The notes under the pieces are model-generated. The model ran no database searches, had not been told where the DNA came from, and saw only the letters and a list, made by a program, of their open reading frames with translations. Shown here in pieces: positions 33,981-41,667 of a stretch of 64,000 nucleotides of DNA. The stretch spans positions 1-64,000 of the forward strand of contig SVQP01000001.1 of the NCBI GenBank assembly GCA_015065285.1, read 5' to 3'. Source of the DNA: Oscillospiraceae bacterium (GTDB lineage: Bacteria > Bacillota > Clostridia > Oscillospirales > CAG-272). A program made the translations under genes and the position numbers. Each line of letters begins with the position of its first letter. The first letter of the stretch is position 1.

Positions 33981-34003
33981 CGCACAGCGAATTTCGCTGT
34001 GCG
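33981..34003 (-). terminator. Terminator of the cupin/HD-GYP gene
   Basis: CGCACAGCGAA / TTCGCTGTGCG with a one-base centre. The minus strand continues TTTTCTCTTGCC. Confidence 0.85.
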
Positions 34004-34009
34004 TCTTGT

Positions 34010-34939
34010 TTATTGTTCAGTGATCTCCTGCTGCAGGGTCATCTCACCGCTTCTGATCAGATCGTACAGGATCTGAGAGCTGATCGGGTCGAATTTGGTG
34101 GGCAGGGAAACCAGCTCTTGCGCTGCCTCGAGCGGATCCTTTACGCGGTTGTAGCCACGGTTGCTGGTCATGGCATCAAAGGCATCGGCAACGGCAAGGA
34201 TCTTTGCCTCGGGCGAAATCTGATCGCCCACCAAGCCGTAAGGGTATCCGGAGCCGTCCAGACGCTCATGGTGATTGCCTGCAATTTCAGCAACACGGTC
34301 GCCGTAATAATTGCGCAAAATGCGGGCGGAATCCATGGGGTGGCGGAAGATGTACTGCATCTCGTCCGCGTCCAGTTTGCCTTTTTTCTTAAGGATTTCA
34401 TCGGGCACGTGGCACTTTCCCGCGTCATGGAACAAGGAAGCGATTGCCATGTCGTTGTAAAGCGCCTCGTTGCTGCCCATGGTGGGGTACATGCGCTCAA
34501 AGATGCGCACGCTGTATTTCATCACGTTTCTGGAATGCTGGTAGGTGTAGTTATCCTTTTGGTTGATCTCATCCAGAAGCCCGTATAAATAAGCTTCAAA
34601 GCTGCTGGATTCCTCAAACATAGGACGGTTGGAAAGATAGAGGAGCTTGGACTCGCAATGGGATTTGAGCACGACCTCGTGGGGCAGATCCTTGACAAAA
34701 AAGAATTCGCCCGGTCCCAGAACGACGGGACCCTCGTCAAGCTCAACCTGGATTTTTCCGGAGTGCACGTAGAAAAACTCCAACGTCTCGGCATCATCCG
34801 CAGGGACAAGCCATATGACGGCATCACGCGCAATAAACTGCTCCATAACCTCGAATTCGGGGCATTTGCAAAGCAACTGAAGCCCTGCCTTGGGGTCAGG
34901 GTGCACGTTACCGTATTTGTTGAGGTGGATGCCTTTCAT
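34010..34939 (-). CDS. Cupin + HD-GYP protein (likely cyclic-di-GMP phosphodiesterase)
   Basis: A 309-residue soluble protein. Residues about 25-115 form a cupin (AraC-type ligand pocket: FFYVHSGKIQVELDEGPVVL, GPGEFFFVKDLPHEV). The C-terminal half is an HD-GYP domain with HSRNVMKYS, LFHDAGKCHVPDEIL near 170, HPMDSARIL and HHERLDGSGYP near 225, so the metal ligands and the GYP loop are intact. It should hydrolyse cyclic-di-GMP, possibly under control of a small ligand bound by the cupin. ATG at 34939 is preceded by AAAGGAG. It follows the riboswitch-controlled secreted-protein gene by 109 bp with no clear promoter of its own. Confidence 0.85.
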   Translation of the reverse strand: MKGIHLNKYGNVHPDPKAGLQLLCKCPEFEVMEQFIARDAVIWLVPADDAETLEFFYVHSGKIQVELDEGPVVLGPGEFFFVKDLPHEVVLKSHCESKLLYLSNRPMFEESSSFEAYLYGLLDEINQKDNYTYQHSRNVMKYSVRIFERMYPTMGSNEALYNDMAIASLFHDAGKCHVPDEILKKKGKLDADEMQYIFRHPMDSARILRNYYGDRVAEIAGNHHERLDGSGYPYGLVGDQISPEAKILAVADAFDAMTSNRGYNRVKDPLEAAQELVSLPTKFDPISSQILYDLIRSGEMTLQQEITEQ

Positions 34940-34977
34940 GACGGCGACTCCTTTCAGAACCGGTGGATTATATGGAG

Positions 34978-35015
34978 GAAGGTCCGCGACCTGAATATAC
35001 CAAGCGCGGACCTTC
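34978..35015. other. Dyad between the secreted-protein and HD-GYP genes
   Basis: GAAGGTCCGCG (34978-34988) pairs perfectly with CGCGGACCTTC (35005-35015). There is no T-run on either strand, so it is more likely a processing or stabilising hairpin than a terminator. A second palindrome, CATCGGGATCCCGATG, lies at 35025-35040. Confidence 0.5.
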
Positions 35016-35048
35016 TCCATTGATCATCGGGATCCCGATGAATTGACA

Positions 35049-35444
35049 TTACTTGTTGGTGTTGCTGTTGTTGTTACCGTTGCCTTTACCGGGCAGGTTA
35101 ATCACACGCAGAGGGTCGACCATTACGGTCTGACCGTCGATTTCGTATGCAGTGTATTCACAAATGACCTCAGCACCGATCTTTTCGCCATAAGCGAAAA
35201 CAGGCTCGACGATACAGTCAACTGCATAGAGCAACCATGCAACATCATTATAGGGAGTGTACTGCGCAACCTTTACAAGACCTTTGATAGCAAAGTTAGC
35301 TGCTTCAACCATAACAACGAGGGTAACGACCTCCTTGTCGGTAGGCTGTTCGGTTGTTGCCGCGGAAGCGGAGATGGGCATTGCCAATACTGCAAGTATG
35401 GACAATACAGCAAGGAATAACGCGATTTTTCTGGTGGCTTTCAT
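35049..35444 (-). CDS. Small secreted protein of unknown function under riboswitch control
   Basis: A 131-residue protein with a clean signal peptide (basic start, hydrophobic core, cleavage near ASASAA, residue 28). The mature part of about 100 residues has no Cys pattern or repeat, includes the segment WLLYAVDCIVEPVFAYGEKIG, and ends in a Gly/Asn-rich tail (GKGNGNNNSNTNK). I do not recognise a family. It has a strong ribosome site (AAAAGGAGAA) and sits at the end of a 250-base leader containing a cyclic-di-GMP aptamer and a terminator, so its expression should follow cyclic-di-GMP level. A biofilm, adhesion or motility role is inference only. Confidence 0.8.
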   Translation of the reverse strand: MKATRKIALFLAVLSILAVLAMPISASAATTEQPTDKEVVTLVVMVEAANFAIKGLVKVAQYTPYNDVAWLLYAVDCIVEPVFAYGEKIGAEVICEYTAYEIDGQTVMVDPLRVINLPGKGNGNNNSNTNK

Positions 35445-35485
35445 GGGAATTCTCCTTTTCGTTCTTTTTCCCGTAAAAACAAAAA

Positions 35486-35513
35486 CAACCGGTTACCATA
35501 AAAGGTCCGGTTG
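35486..35513 (-). terminator. Expression-platform terminator of the c-di-GMP riboswitch
   Basis: On the minus strand CAACCGGACC pairs with GGTAACCGGTTG (two-base bulge) and is followed by TTTTTGTTTTT. It stands about 40 bases before the coding region, between aptamer and ribosome site. A further GC hairpin (GCGCGCT/AGCGCGC, about 35542-35564) lies between aptamer and terminator and could take part in switching. Confidence 0.85.
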
Positions 35514-35587
35514 CACCATCTTAATTTGGGTTCCTTTGCTGAGCGCGCTATGATTGTAAGCGCGCGAGAGTGTGGAAACTCAATATA

Positions 35588-35676
35588 AAACGGCAACTGG
35601 CTGCCATAGGGGGGTAACTCCCTTTAGGCCCTTTAGTTTTGCGTCGCCTGCTTTCACAGGCTTTGCCTTTACGTGG
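35588..35676 (-). ncRNA. Cyclic-di-GMP class I riboswitch (GEMM-I)
   Basis: The minus strand reads GGCAAAGCC TGTGAAAGCAGGC GACGCAAA, then a P3 stem, GGGCCTAAAGGG and TATGGCAGCCAGTTGCCG. This matches the GEMM-I aptamer: GGCAAACC, a GAAA tetraloop stem, the GACGCAAA joint, GGCCTA, and the receptor-side GGTAGC...GGTTACCG arm. The aptamer is about 16 bases past the predicted transcript start and is followed by a terminator, so it should control transcription of the secreted-protein gene at 35049-35444, probably together with the HD-GYP gene. Confidence 0.88.
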
Positions 35677-35698
35677 AAGCCCTCTCGGACTCACCCAT

Positions 35699-35727
35699 AT
35701 TATAGCATTCGAAAATTCACTTGTCAA
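35699..35727 (-). promoter_or_regulatory. Promoter of the riboswitch transcript
   Basis: Minus strand TTGACA, 17 bp, TATAAT; expected start near 35692. Confidence 0.85.
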
Positions 35728-35836
35728 TAGCTTTTTTGACATTTTCCGTATTTTATTCGCTCAAAAGTAAATAATTTGTGAATAAATCCGCGATTTTCCT
35801 CTGATTATTAATAATTATTAAGAAAAACTGCATGTG

Positions 35837-35865
35837 TTGCTATTCGCAGTATGATGTGATAGAAT
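35837..35865 (+). promoter_or_regulatory. Promoter of the YwaF-type gene
   Basis: TTGCTA, 17 bp, TAGAAT, 32 bp before the start. Confidence 0.6.
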
Positions 35866-35897
35866 GAGTAACGTGAAGATAAAGGAAGGAGTTCTCC

Positions 35898-36704
35898 ATG
35901 GAATCCATTATCAACTTGATGCATTTGAAAATGACTACGCCAACGTGGTTTGGCTGGTTTCATATACTTTGCTTGTTGCTCACCGTGGGTGCAACCGTGC
36001 TTTTATGCCTGCTTTACAAGAAGGGGATTATCAAAAACGTATCCCGTGTGGTGCTGGTCATGGCACTGATCGTGATCGTGCTGGAGATTTACAAGCAGCT
36101 GCAATACAGCTTTTCCTATGATGGGGGCGTGGTGTTTGATTATCAATGGTATGCGTTTCCGTGGCAATTCTGCTCCATGCCCATGTACGCAGGGCTGCTC
36201 GCAGGCGTGACGCGCGGCAAATTTCAAAGCTTTCTGTATAGCTTTCTTGCCACTTTTGCCGTCTTTGCAGGGCTTTGCGTGATGATCTATCCCGGTGACG
36301 TATTCACAAGCAGCATCTGGATCAACATCCAAAGCATGGTTTGCCACGGTTCCATGATCGTCATCGGTGTATTCCTGTATTATACGGGCGCTGTCCGGAT
36401 CGAGCATAAGACCATTCTCAAGGCAATGGCAGTGTTTGCCTTTGCGGTGGGCATGGCTGTTGTACTTAACGAGCTGGTTGTGGCAACCAATATAGCGGGG
36501 GACGAGACCTTCAACATGTTCTTTGTCAGCCGTCATTTCGCGCCGTCCTTGCCGGTTTATTCTTCGGTGCAGGCGGTGGTGCCGTATCCGTGGTGCCTGT
36601 TCATCTACATAGCAGGCTTTACCGCAGCTTCTTATATTTTGCTTTTGCTCGCCATGCTTGGCAAGCTGATCGAGAACAAGATCCGCGCCAAAAAGAATGC
36701 TTAA
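35898..36704 (+). CDS. YwaF/TMEM164-type integral membrane protein
   Basis: A 268-residue protein with seven or so membrane spans and short loops. WFGWFHILCLLLTVGA, the PWQFCSMPMYAGL segment (about residues 89-101) and VPYPWCLFIYIAG near 235 match the TIGR02206/YwaF family, which also includes eukaryotic TMEM164, reported as a phospholipid acyltransferase-like enzyme. The bacterial members' role is unsettled. The ATG at 35898 follows AAGGAAGGAG. It is a single-gene unit with its own promoter and terminator, and there is no functional link to the neighbours that I can see. Confidence 0.8.
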   Translation: MESIINLMHLKMTTPTWFGWFHILCLLLTVGATVLLCLLYKKGIIKNVSRVVLVMALIVIVLEIYKQLQYSFSYDGGVVFDYQWYAFPWQFCSMPMYAGLLAGVTRGKFQSFLYSFLATFAVFAGLCVMIYPGDVFTSSIWINIQSMVCHGSMIVIGVFLYYTGAVRIEHKTILKAMAVFAFAVGMAVVLNELVVATNIAGDETFNMFFVSRHFAPSLPVYSSVQAVVPYPWCLFIYIAGFTAASYILLLLAMLGKLIENKIRAKKNA

Positions 36705-36710
36705 AAATCA

Positions 36711-36745
36711 GAACCCCGACACAACAAAGTCGGGGTTCTTTTTTT
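36711..36745. terminator. Bidirectional terminator, YwaF/alcohol dehydrogenase
   Basis: GAACCCCGAC / GTCGGGGTTC with an 8-base loop and a T-run on the plus strand (36739-36745) that overlaps the end of the converging gene. Confidence 0.9.
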
Positions 36746-37889
36746 ACCAGATATTTTTGTAGATCTCAATAATCTCTTGCTTGGTGGGCTTGCGCGGATT
36801 GGTCGCTGTGCAGCTGTCTGCCAAAGCACCCTCTGCCATGACGTCCAGCAGCGAGAGATATTCTTCATGCGAAATCTTGACCGCCTCGGATACGCGGGAG
36901 GGCATATGCATTTCCTGCGAGAGAAAGTGCACGTAGCTGATCAGCGCACGAACCGTGGTGATCTCGTTGAAATTGCTCACGCCCAGAATTCTTGCTACGT
37001 TACAATACTTACGCACGCAGGAGGGGTATTCGGCTTGCGAGCGCGAGGAGGTGGTAATGCCGCTGTTATATTCGATCAGCGAGGGGAGCAAAAGAGAGCA
37101 GCTTCTGCCGTGCGGAATGTGCAGGTGCGCACCCAGCTGATGTGCCATGCCGTGCACAAGACCCAGAGATGCGGAATTGAAGGCAATGCCCGCAAGGCAT
37201 GCTGCGATGTGCATCTTGCGGCGCGCGTGCGAGTCGTTATTGTCCGCCCAGGAGCGGATCAGAAATTGACCGCAGATCTCCACCGCTTTTTCGGCAAGTG
37301 CACCGGAAAACTCATTGTTGTTGGTGCTGACGTAGGCTTCAATTGCGTGAGTCATGACGTCCATGCCGGTATCGGCAGTAATGGCAGCGGGTACGGATTT
37401 GACCAGCACCTCGTCCAAAATTGCCTCATCGGGCATCATATCCTCCGCGCAAAGCGGGTATTTTTTGTCCTCGGCAGGATTGGAGATCACGGCAAACGAG
37501 GTCACCTCACTGCCCGTACCGGACGTGGTGGGAATGGCGATCAGGCGCGGTGCATAGCCGGGCTCAATCTGACCTGCGAATTTGCGCACTGCCTTGGCAG
37601 TATCCATGGCAGAGCCACCGCCAATGGCGATCATGCAGGGATATTTACCGCGCAGCACCTCTGCAACGCCCGAAATAACCTTGTCCACAGGGGGATCGGG
37701 TACAATATCAGTGAACAGGGAATAAGAAACACCGGCACTGTCCAGACGCTTGGTGACGTGCTCGATCAGACCCGAGGACACGACAAAGGGGTCAGCAAGA
37801 ATGATCACGCGCTCGTATCCGATCTGCGAAAGTCTGTCCAGTGCCGATTCTCCGAAATATATCTGTGTACCGATGTGAAATTCCTTCAT
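36744..37889 (-). CDS. Iron-containing alcohol dehydrogenase
   Basis: A 381-residue group III dehydrogenase (PF00465) that uses NAD(P)H to interconvert aldehydes and alcohols in fermentation. AIGGGSAMDTAKAV near residue 90 binds the dinucleotide; IPTTSGTGSEVT near 136 follows. The metal ligands are in DTGMDVMTHAIEAYV (Asp and His near 185-190) and LVHGMAHQLGAHLHIPHG (two His near 250-265). Its closest type is the 1-propanol/1,3-propanediol or butanol dehydrogenase group, but the substrate is not assignable. ATG follows GCAGGAG. Single gene with own promoter. Confidence 0.92.
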   Translation of the reverse strand: MKEFHIGTQIYFGESALDRLSQIGYERVIILADPFVVSSGLIEHVTKRLDSAGVSYSLFTDIVPDPPVDKVISGVAEVLRGKYPCMIAIGGGSAMDTAKAVRKFAGQIEPGYAPRLIAIPTTSGTGSEVTSFAVISNPAEDKKYPLCAEDMMPDEAILDEVLVKSVPAAITADTGMDVMTHAIEAYVSTNNNEFSGALAEKAVEICGQFLIRSWADNNDSHARRKMHIAACLAGIAFNSASLGLVHGMAHQLGAHLHIPHGRSCSLLLPSLIEYNSGITTSSRSQAEYPSCVRKYCNVARILGVSNFNEITTVRALISYVHFLSQEMHMPSRVSEAVKISHEEYLSLLDVMAEGALADSCTATNPRKPTKQEIIEIYKNIW

Positions 37890-37923
37890 GGGTTTGCTCC
37901 TGCGAGTATAAATCTACGCATAC

Positions 37924-37952
37924 ATTATAGCACAAATCAGAGCCGCTTGCAA
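37924..37952 (-). promoter_or_regulatory. Promoter of the alcohol dehydrogenase gene
   Basis: Minus strand TTGCAA, 17 bp, TATAAT. Confidence 0.8.
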
Positions 37953-38070
37953 GGGACTATGATCAAAAAAACGATTTTTGTCGGGGTGAACAAAATATGG
38001 AAAGGGGAAGGGCGCTGCATTATGCGTTATGAGCCTGCAAGGAGAATGCTCTGATTTTCGGAAGAAAAAA

Positions 38071-38100
38071 GAACCAACCGCTCTCGGTTGGTTCTTTTTT
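38071..38100 (-). terminator. Terminator of rnpB
   Basis: GAACCAACCG / CGGTTGGTTC with a four-base loop, flanked by A-run and T-run, so it works on both strands. It directly follows the 3' end of RNase P RNA. Confidence 0.9.
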
Positions 38101-38464
38101 GCAGTTTTGCCTGTAAGCCGGGTTCTGTCGAGAACGGCCATCTATCTTTGCTTCTTGTCACCAAAAAGCTCCGAGCAAAATGCTCATGCCACCCATCGGG
38201 TCCTTGCGGCTGTCGGGCAGACATGCCCCGAACGGTGTTGCTTTGGGTAGGGTTTACAGCAAACCTATGTTACCATAGGAGTGGGTGAGCTCTTACCTCG
38301 CCTTTCCATCCTTACCGCACAAAGCGGCGGTTTATTTCTGTTGCACTTTCCCGGCGGTTACCCGCGGCTGACGTTATCAGCTACCCTTGCCCTGTAAAGC
38401 CCGGACTTTCCTCACCGTAATACCTTTCGGCAACATACGGCGCGGCCGTTTAGCAAAGCTGCAG
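38101..38464 (-). ncRNA. rnpB: RNase P RNA, bacterial
   Basis: The catalytic RNA of tRNA 5' processing, about 364 nt. On the minus strand the conserved 5' core GAGGAAAGTCCGGGC, then ACAGGGCA, the GGTAAGGATGGAAAGG region and the 3' ACAGAACCCGGCTTAC are present. The ends close as the P1 helix (GCAGCTTTGC with GCAAAACTGC), which fixes the boundaries. The promoter's expected start falls at the 5' edge of P1. Confidence 0.95.
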
Positions 38465-38468
38465 AGCG

Positions 38469-38497
38469 ATTATAGCATAAGAAAGCCAAAAAGTCAA
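38469..38497 (-). promoter_or_regulatory. Promoter of rnpB, overlapping the thiT stop
   Basis: Minus strand TTGACT, 17 bp, TATAAT. The -35 box covers the last codon and stop of thiT. Confidence 0.85.
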
Positions 38498-39165
38498 GCC
38501 TTGAGGTCGTACTTTTTGATATAGGGGATGAACGAGATGCCCGAGGCGCAGACAGCTGTGATTACGATTTCGGGGATCATGTACAAGCCGTTGTACACAA
38601 TGGAATAGAGCAGTGAGAGCAGCCAGCCGGAGAACTTGGTCAGAATCCAGTTGCCAAGTGCAAAGCCCTCCTCGCCAAAGAACCATTCCGCCCACATGCC
38701 AAAGAAGAAATAGCCGGATACGATATGCACCAGATAACGCAGACCAAGCGCCAGAACGACGCCAAGCACGATAGCAGGCACCTTGGGCAGCTTGTTACGG
38801 AACACACCGCCAAGTCCCAGCACCGTGTAAGCAACCACGTAATCCAGCAGCACAATGCCGATTGCGATGCCAAAGCCCATGAAATTTTCATCGGTGGGGA
38901 TGAAATATCCGCGCAAAGCGGCGGTTGAGCCGAAAATCACTGCCATCAGGATCTGAATGCCTGCATAGGTGGCAGAGCAAAGCAAGCCCCATTTGGTGCC
39001 GTACATGTAAGCGATCAGTACGATGGGCAGCATGGAGGCAATGGTGAATCCGCCGCCAAAGGGCAGGTGCAAAAAGGGAATTGCTTCGCAAATCATCGCC
39101 AGCACCGTGGCGGTGGCAAGCATCAGTGCGCTGACGGTCAGGCGCTGTGTTTTTTGAGAGGTCAT
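38494..39165 (-). CDS. thiT: Energy-coupled thiamine transporter, S component
   Basis: A 223-residue integral membrane protein with about six spans that binds thiamine outside the cell and docks with the shared ECF energising module (not in this window). Residues typical of ThiT are seen: GGGFTIASMLPIVLIAYMYG near residue 37 and GYFFFGMWAEWFFGEEG near 150, where aromatic residues form the thiamine pocket. AAGGAGGAGAG precedes ATG. A TPP riboswitch and a terminator lie directly upstream, so it is made only when thiamine pyrophosphate is scarce. The riboswitch supports the substrate assignment. Confidence 0.95.
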   Translation of the reverse strand: MTSQKTQRLTVSALMLATATVLAMICEAIPFLHLPFGGGFTIASMLPIVLIAYMYGTKWGLLCSATYAGIQILMAVIFGSTAALRGYFIPTDENFMGFGIAIGIVLLDYVVAYTVLGLGGVFRNKLPKVPAIVLGVVLALGLRYLVHIVSGYFFFGMWAEWFFGEEGFALGNWILTKFSGWLLSLLYSIVYNGLYMIPEIVITAVCASGISFIPYIKKYDLKA

Positions 39166-39182
39166 AAGTCTCTCCTCCTTGA

Positions 39183-39220
39183 AATAAAATACAACCGCAC
39201 GAAAAATCTCCGTGCGGTTG
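39183..39220 (-). terminator. Expression-platform terminator of the TPP riboswitch
   Basis: CAACCGCACG / CGTGCGGTTG with a 9-base loop, followed on the minus strand by TATTTTATTTC, just before the thiT ribosome site. Confidence 0.9.
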
Positions 39221-39242
39221 AGGATTCTATCTCAAAGTTTGC

Positions 39243-39336
39243 AAATCTTCCTACGCCGGTATTATCCGTATCAGGTTAAGGGTTCACGCGTCCGCGCATC
39301 TCAGCCGTTGGCAAAAGCCTTCAGCACCCCTGATTT
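39243..39336 (-). ncRNA. TPP riboswitch (thi box)
   Basis: The minus strand carries CAGGGGTGC, CGGCTGAGATG, GAACCC, ACCTGATACGGATAATACC and GGCGTAGGAA, the five conserved blocks of the thiamine pyrophosphate aptamer. It is followed by a terminator and thiT. Confidence 0.97.
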
Positions 39337-39357
39337 TTTATGCGGTTGTTCGCATAT

Positions 39358-39386
39358 ATTGTACGACGCTTTGGCGCTTTTGTCAA
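39358..39386 (-). promoter_or_regulatory. Promoter of the TPP riboswitch-thiT transcript
   Basis: Minus strand TTGACA, 17 bp, TACAAT. Confidence 0.8.
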
Positions 39387-39425
39387 GCCCCCGACAGAAA
39401 AATGACAAAAAAATCTCCAAACCCC

Positions 39426-39454
39426 TTGCCAAACAAGCCGGCATCTGTTATAAT
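39426..39454 (+). promoter_or_regulatory. Promoter of lipoprotein gene 39490-40176
   Basis: TTGCCA, 17 bp, TATAAT, 35 bp before the start. Confidence 0.8.
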
Positions 39455-39489
39455 GACTGTATAGTAACTTTTGAAAGGAGTTATATACA

Positions 39490-40176
39490 ATGAAAAGATT
39501 TCTCGTACTTCTTCTGGCTGCATTGATGATTTGCTGTGTTTTCGTAGCTTGTGATAGCGGCGAAGGCGCAGGCGATGAAACCACCACCGCTGCTAAGACC
39601 GAAGCTCCTACCACTGAAGAACCCACTACTGAGGAACCCACCACCGAAGAGCCCACCACCGACGACGGCAAGCCCAAGCAGGTTGAATACTACGTTGACT
39701 GCTGGGAAGACAGAGGCGCTCGCGCTGCTGTTGCCATCACCGAATCTCACAAGGGCATGGGCTTTATCTTCACCATCACCGAGGGCTATATTTCTGAGGT
39801 TAGCGTTCCCGCTCCCAGCTATAGCGACAACATCGGTACTCTGAGCATGAAGATTTATGCATGGGATACCGATTTTGATACCACCGTTGCAAAGGAGCCT
39901 TTGCAGGTTGATACCTTTGTTGACTTCCCGGACAACGAGAGCATTACCTCTCTGTATGACGAAGGCAAGATCGGCCCCGGCACCTACATGGTTCTGGTTT
40001 GCGATCCTGTTGACGATTCCGGCTCGGGTGTTGGCGTATGGGCAAACAACATTATCAAGACCGACGAGTACCTGCTTGAGGATGCTGAGAAGTATCAGAT
40101 CCAGTCTATTGTAAACGGCAAGATCAACAAGAAGCAGATCGCGGAATTCTCCTTTACACACGTTTACGAGAAATAA
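39490..40176 (+). CDS. Lipoprotein of unknown function with TTEEP repeat linker
   Basis: A 228-residue predicted lipoprotein. The lipobox is FVAC with Cys near 21. A linker of tandem TTEEP pentads (about residues 35-56) follows, which lifts the domain off the membrane. The remaining 170 residues (starting VEYYVDCWEDRG) look like a beta-sandwich with no motif I recognise; GTYMVLVCDPVDDSGSGVGVW near 170 suggests a strand-rich carbohydrate-binding-like fold, which is only an impression. Ribosome site AAAGGAG. Single-gene unit with promoter and terminator. Confidence 0.8.
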   Translation: MKRFLVLLLAALMICCVFVACDSGEGAGDETTTAAKTEAPTTEEPTTEEPTTEEPTTDDGKPKQVEYYVDCWEDRGARAAVAITESHKGMGFIFTITEGYISEVSVPAPSYSDNIGTLSMKIYAWDTDFDTTVAKEPLQVDTFVDFPDNESITSLYDEGKIGPGTYMVLVCDPVDDSGSGVGVWANNIIKTDEYLLEDAEKYQIQSIVNGKINKKQIAEFSFTHVYEK

Positions 40177-40196
40177 GAATACCATATTATACAAAC

Positions 40197-40222
40197 AGAC
40201 AGGGTGCAAATGCACCCTGTCT
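40197..40222 (+). terminator. Terminator of lipoprotein gene
   Basis: AGACAGGGTGCA / TGCACCCTGTCT with a two-base loop, then TATGTTTTT. Confidence 0.8.
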
Positions 40223-40261
40223 TATGTTTTTGCCGATTTTTTCTTTTTTGCGCAAATTCTC

Positions 40262-40290
40262 TTGCAAACGGGGGAAAAATGTGATATAGT
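40262..40290 (+). promoter_or_regulatory. Promoter of pgk-tpiA
   Basis: TTGCAA, 17 bp, TATAGT. Confidence 0.7.
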
Positions 40291-40331
40291 ATTAGATGGA
40301 AAAAATTAATTGTGAAAGGTGGAATAAATCC

Positions 40332-41648
40332 ATGACTTACAACAAGAAGACTATTGAAGACATTAACGTTTCCGGCAAGAAGTGCCTGGTTCGTTGCGAC
40401 TTCAACGTACCCGTTAAGGATGGTGTCATCACCTCCGAAAAGAGAATCGTAGAAGCTCTGCCTACCATCAAGTACCTTAAGGAACAGGGTGCTATGGTAA
40501 TCCTTTGCTCTCACATGGGCAAGCCCCACAACGTGTTTGACAAGGAGCTCGCACTGGACAAGAAGGAGATCGCTAAGATCGAAAAGCTGCCCGAGACTGA
40601 AAGAGAGGCTGCTACCGCTGCTGCACTCGAGAAGGCAAAGGGCGACGTGAAGAAGTTCTCCTTGCAGGTAGTTGCAGATAAGCTCAACGAGCTGCTGGGC
40701 GGTGGCGTTGTTTTCGCACAAGACACCGTTGGCCCCGATGCACAGGCTAAGGTTGCCGCTATGAAGCCCGGTGACATTGTTCTGCTGCAGAACACCAGAT
40801 TTACCAAGAAGGAAGCTAAGAACGATCCCGAATTCTCCAAGCAGCTTGCAAGCTTTGCTGAGATTTTTGTAAACGATGCATTCGGCACCGCACACCGCGC
40901 ACACGCTTCTACCGCAGGCGTTGCACAGCACGCAGGTCTGCCCGCAGTTTGCGGCTATCTGATCCAGAAGGAAATTTCCGTTATGGGTAAGGCTCTGGCT
41001 AACCCCGAGCGTCCCTTCGTTGCAATCCTGGGCGGCGCTAAGGTTTCCGATAAGCTCAACGTGATCAACAACCTGCTCTCCAAGGTTGACACCCTGATCA
41101 TTGGCGGCGGTATGGCTTATACCTTCCAGGCTGCTAAGGGCTATGGCGTTGGTAAGTCTCTGCTGGATGAAAGCAAGATCGACTACTGCCGTGAAATGAT
41201 GGCTAAGGCAGAGGCAAACGGCGTCAAGCTCCTGCTGCCCATCGACGTAACCACCATTGCTGAATTCCCCAATCCGATCGATGCTCCCGTCAAGGTCGAG
41301 ATCTGCGATGCTGACAAGATCCCCGCAGACAGAGAGGGCGTTGATATCGGTCCCAAGACCATGGCTCTGTATGCAGAAGCAGTTCAGAATGCAAAGACTG
41401 TTGTTTGGAACGGTCCTATGGGCGTATTTGAGAACCCCACCCTTGCAAAGGGTACCATTGCAGTAGCAGAGGCTTTGGCAGCTTCCGCAGCTACCACCAT
41501 CGTTGGCGGTGGCGACAGCGCAGCAGCTTGCGAGCAGCTGGGCTATGCTGATAAGATCACGCACATCTCCACCGGCGGCGGCGCTTCTCTTGAATTCCTG
41601 GAAGGCCTGGAGCTGCCCGGTATTGCTTGCCTTGCTGACAAGGAATAA
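40332..41648 (+). CDS. pgk: Phosphoglycerate kinase
   Basis: A 438-residue glycolytic kinase (1,3-bisphosphoglycerate + ADP to 3-phosphoglycerate + ATP). [16 protein letters not shown] near residue 17, ILCSHMGKP near 58, [13 protein letters not shown] near 180, [11 protein letters not shown] near 233 and [15 protein letters not shown] near 393 are all present. It is some 40 residues longer than typical PGK because of a Lys/Glu-rich insertion at about residues 68-105 (after [11 protein letters not shown]), before the usual [13 protein letters not shown] helix. Codon use is strongly biased (GCT, GTT, AAG), as expected for a highly expressed gene. ATG at 40332 follows AAGGTGG. Confidence 0.97.
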   Translation: MTYNKKTIEDINVSGKKCLVRCDFNVPVKDGVITSEKRIVEALPTIKYLKEQGAMVILCSHMGKPHNVFDKELALDKKEIAKIEKLPETEREAATAAALEKAKGDVKKFSLQVVADKLNELLGGGVVFAQDTVGPDAQAKVAAMKPGDIVLLQNTRFTKKEAKNDPEFSKQLASFAEIFVNDAFGTAHRAHASTAGVAQHAGLPAVCGYLIQKEISVMGKALANPERPFVAILGGAKVSDKLNVINNLLSKVDTLIIGGGMAYTFQAAKGYGVGKSLLDESKIDYCREMMAKAEANGVKLLLPIDVTTIAEFPNPIDAPVKVEICDADKIPADREGVDIGPKTMALYAEAVQNAKTVVWNGPMGVFENPTLAKGTIAVAEALAASAATTIVGGGDSAAACEQLGYADKITHISTGGGASLEFLEGLELPGIACLADKE

Positions 41649-41667
41649 TCAAGGAGGTTTTGACAAC

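Noticed and set aside
35542..35564. GCGCGCT hairpin as an independent terminator
   Set aside because: It has no T-run on either strand; it more likely belongs to the riboswitch leader between aptamer and terminator.
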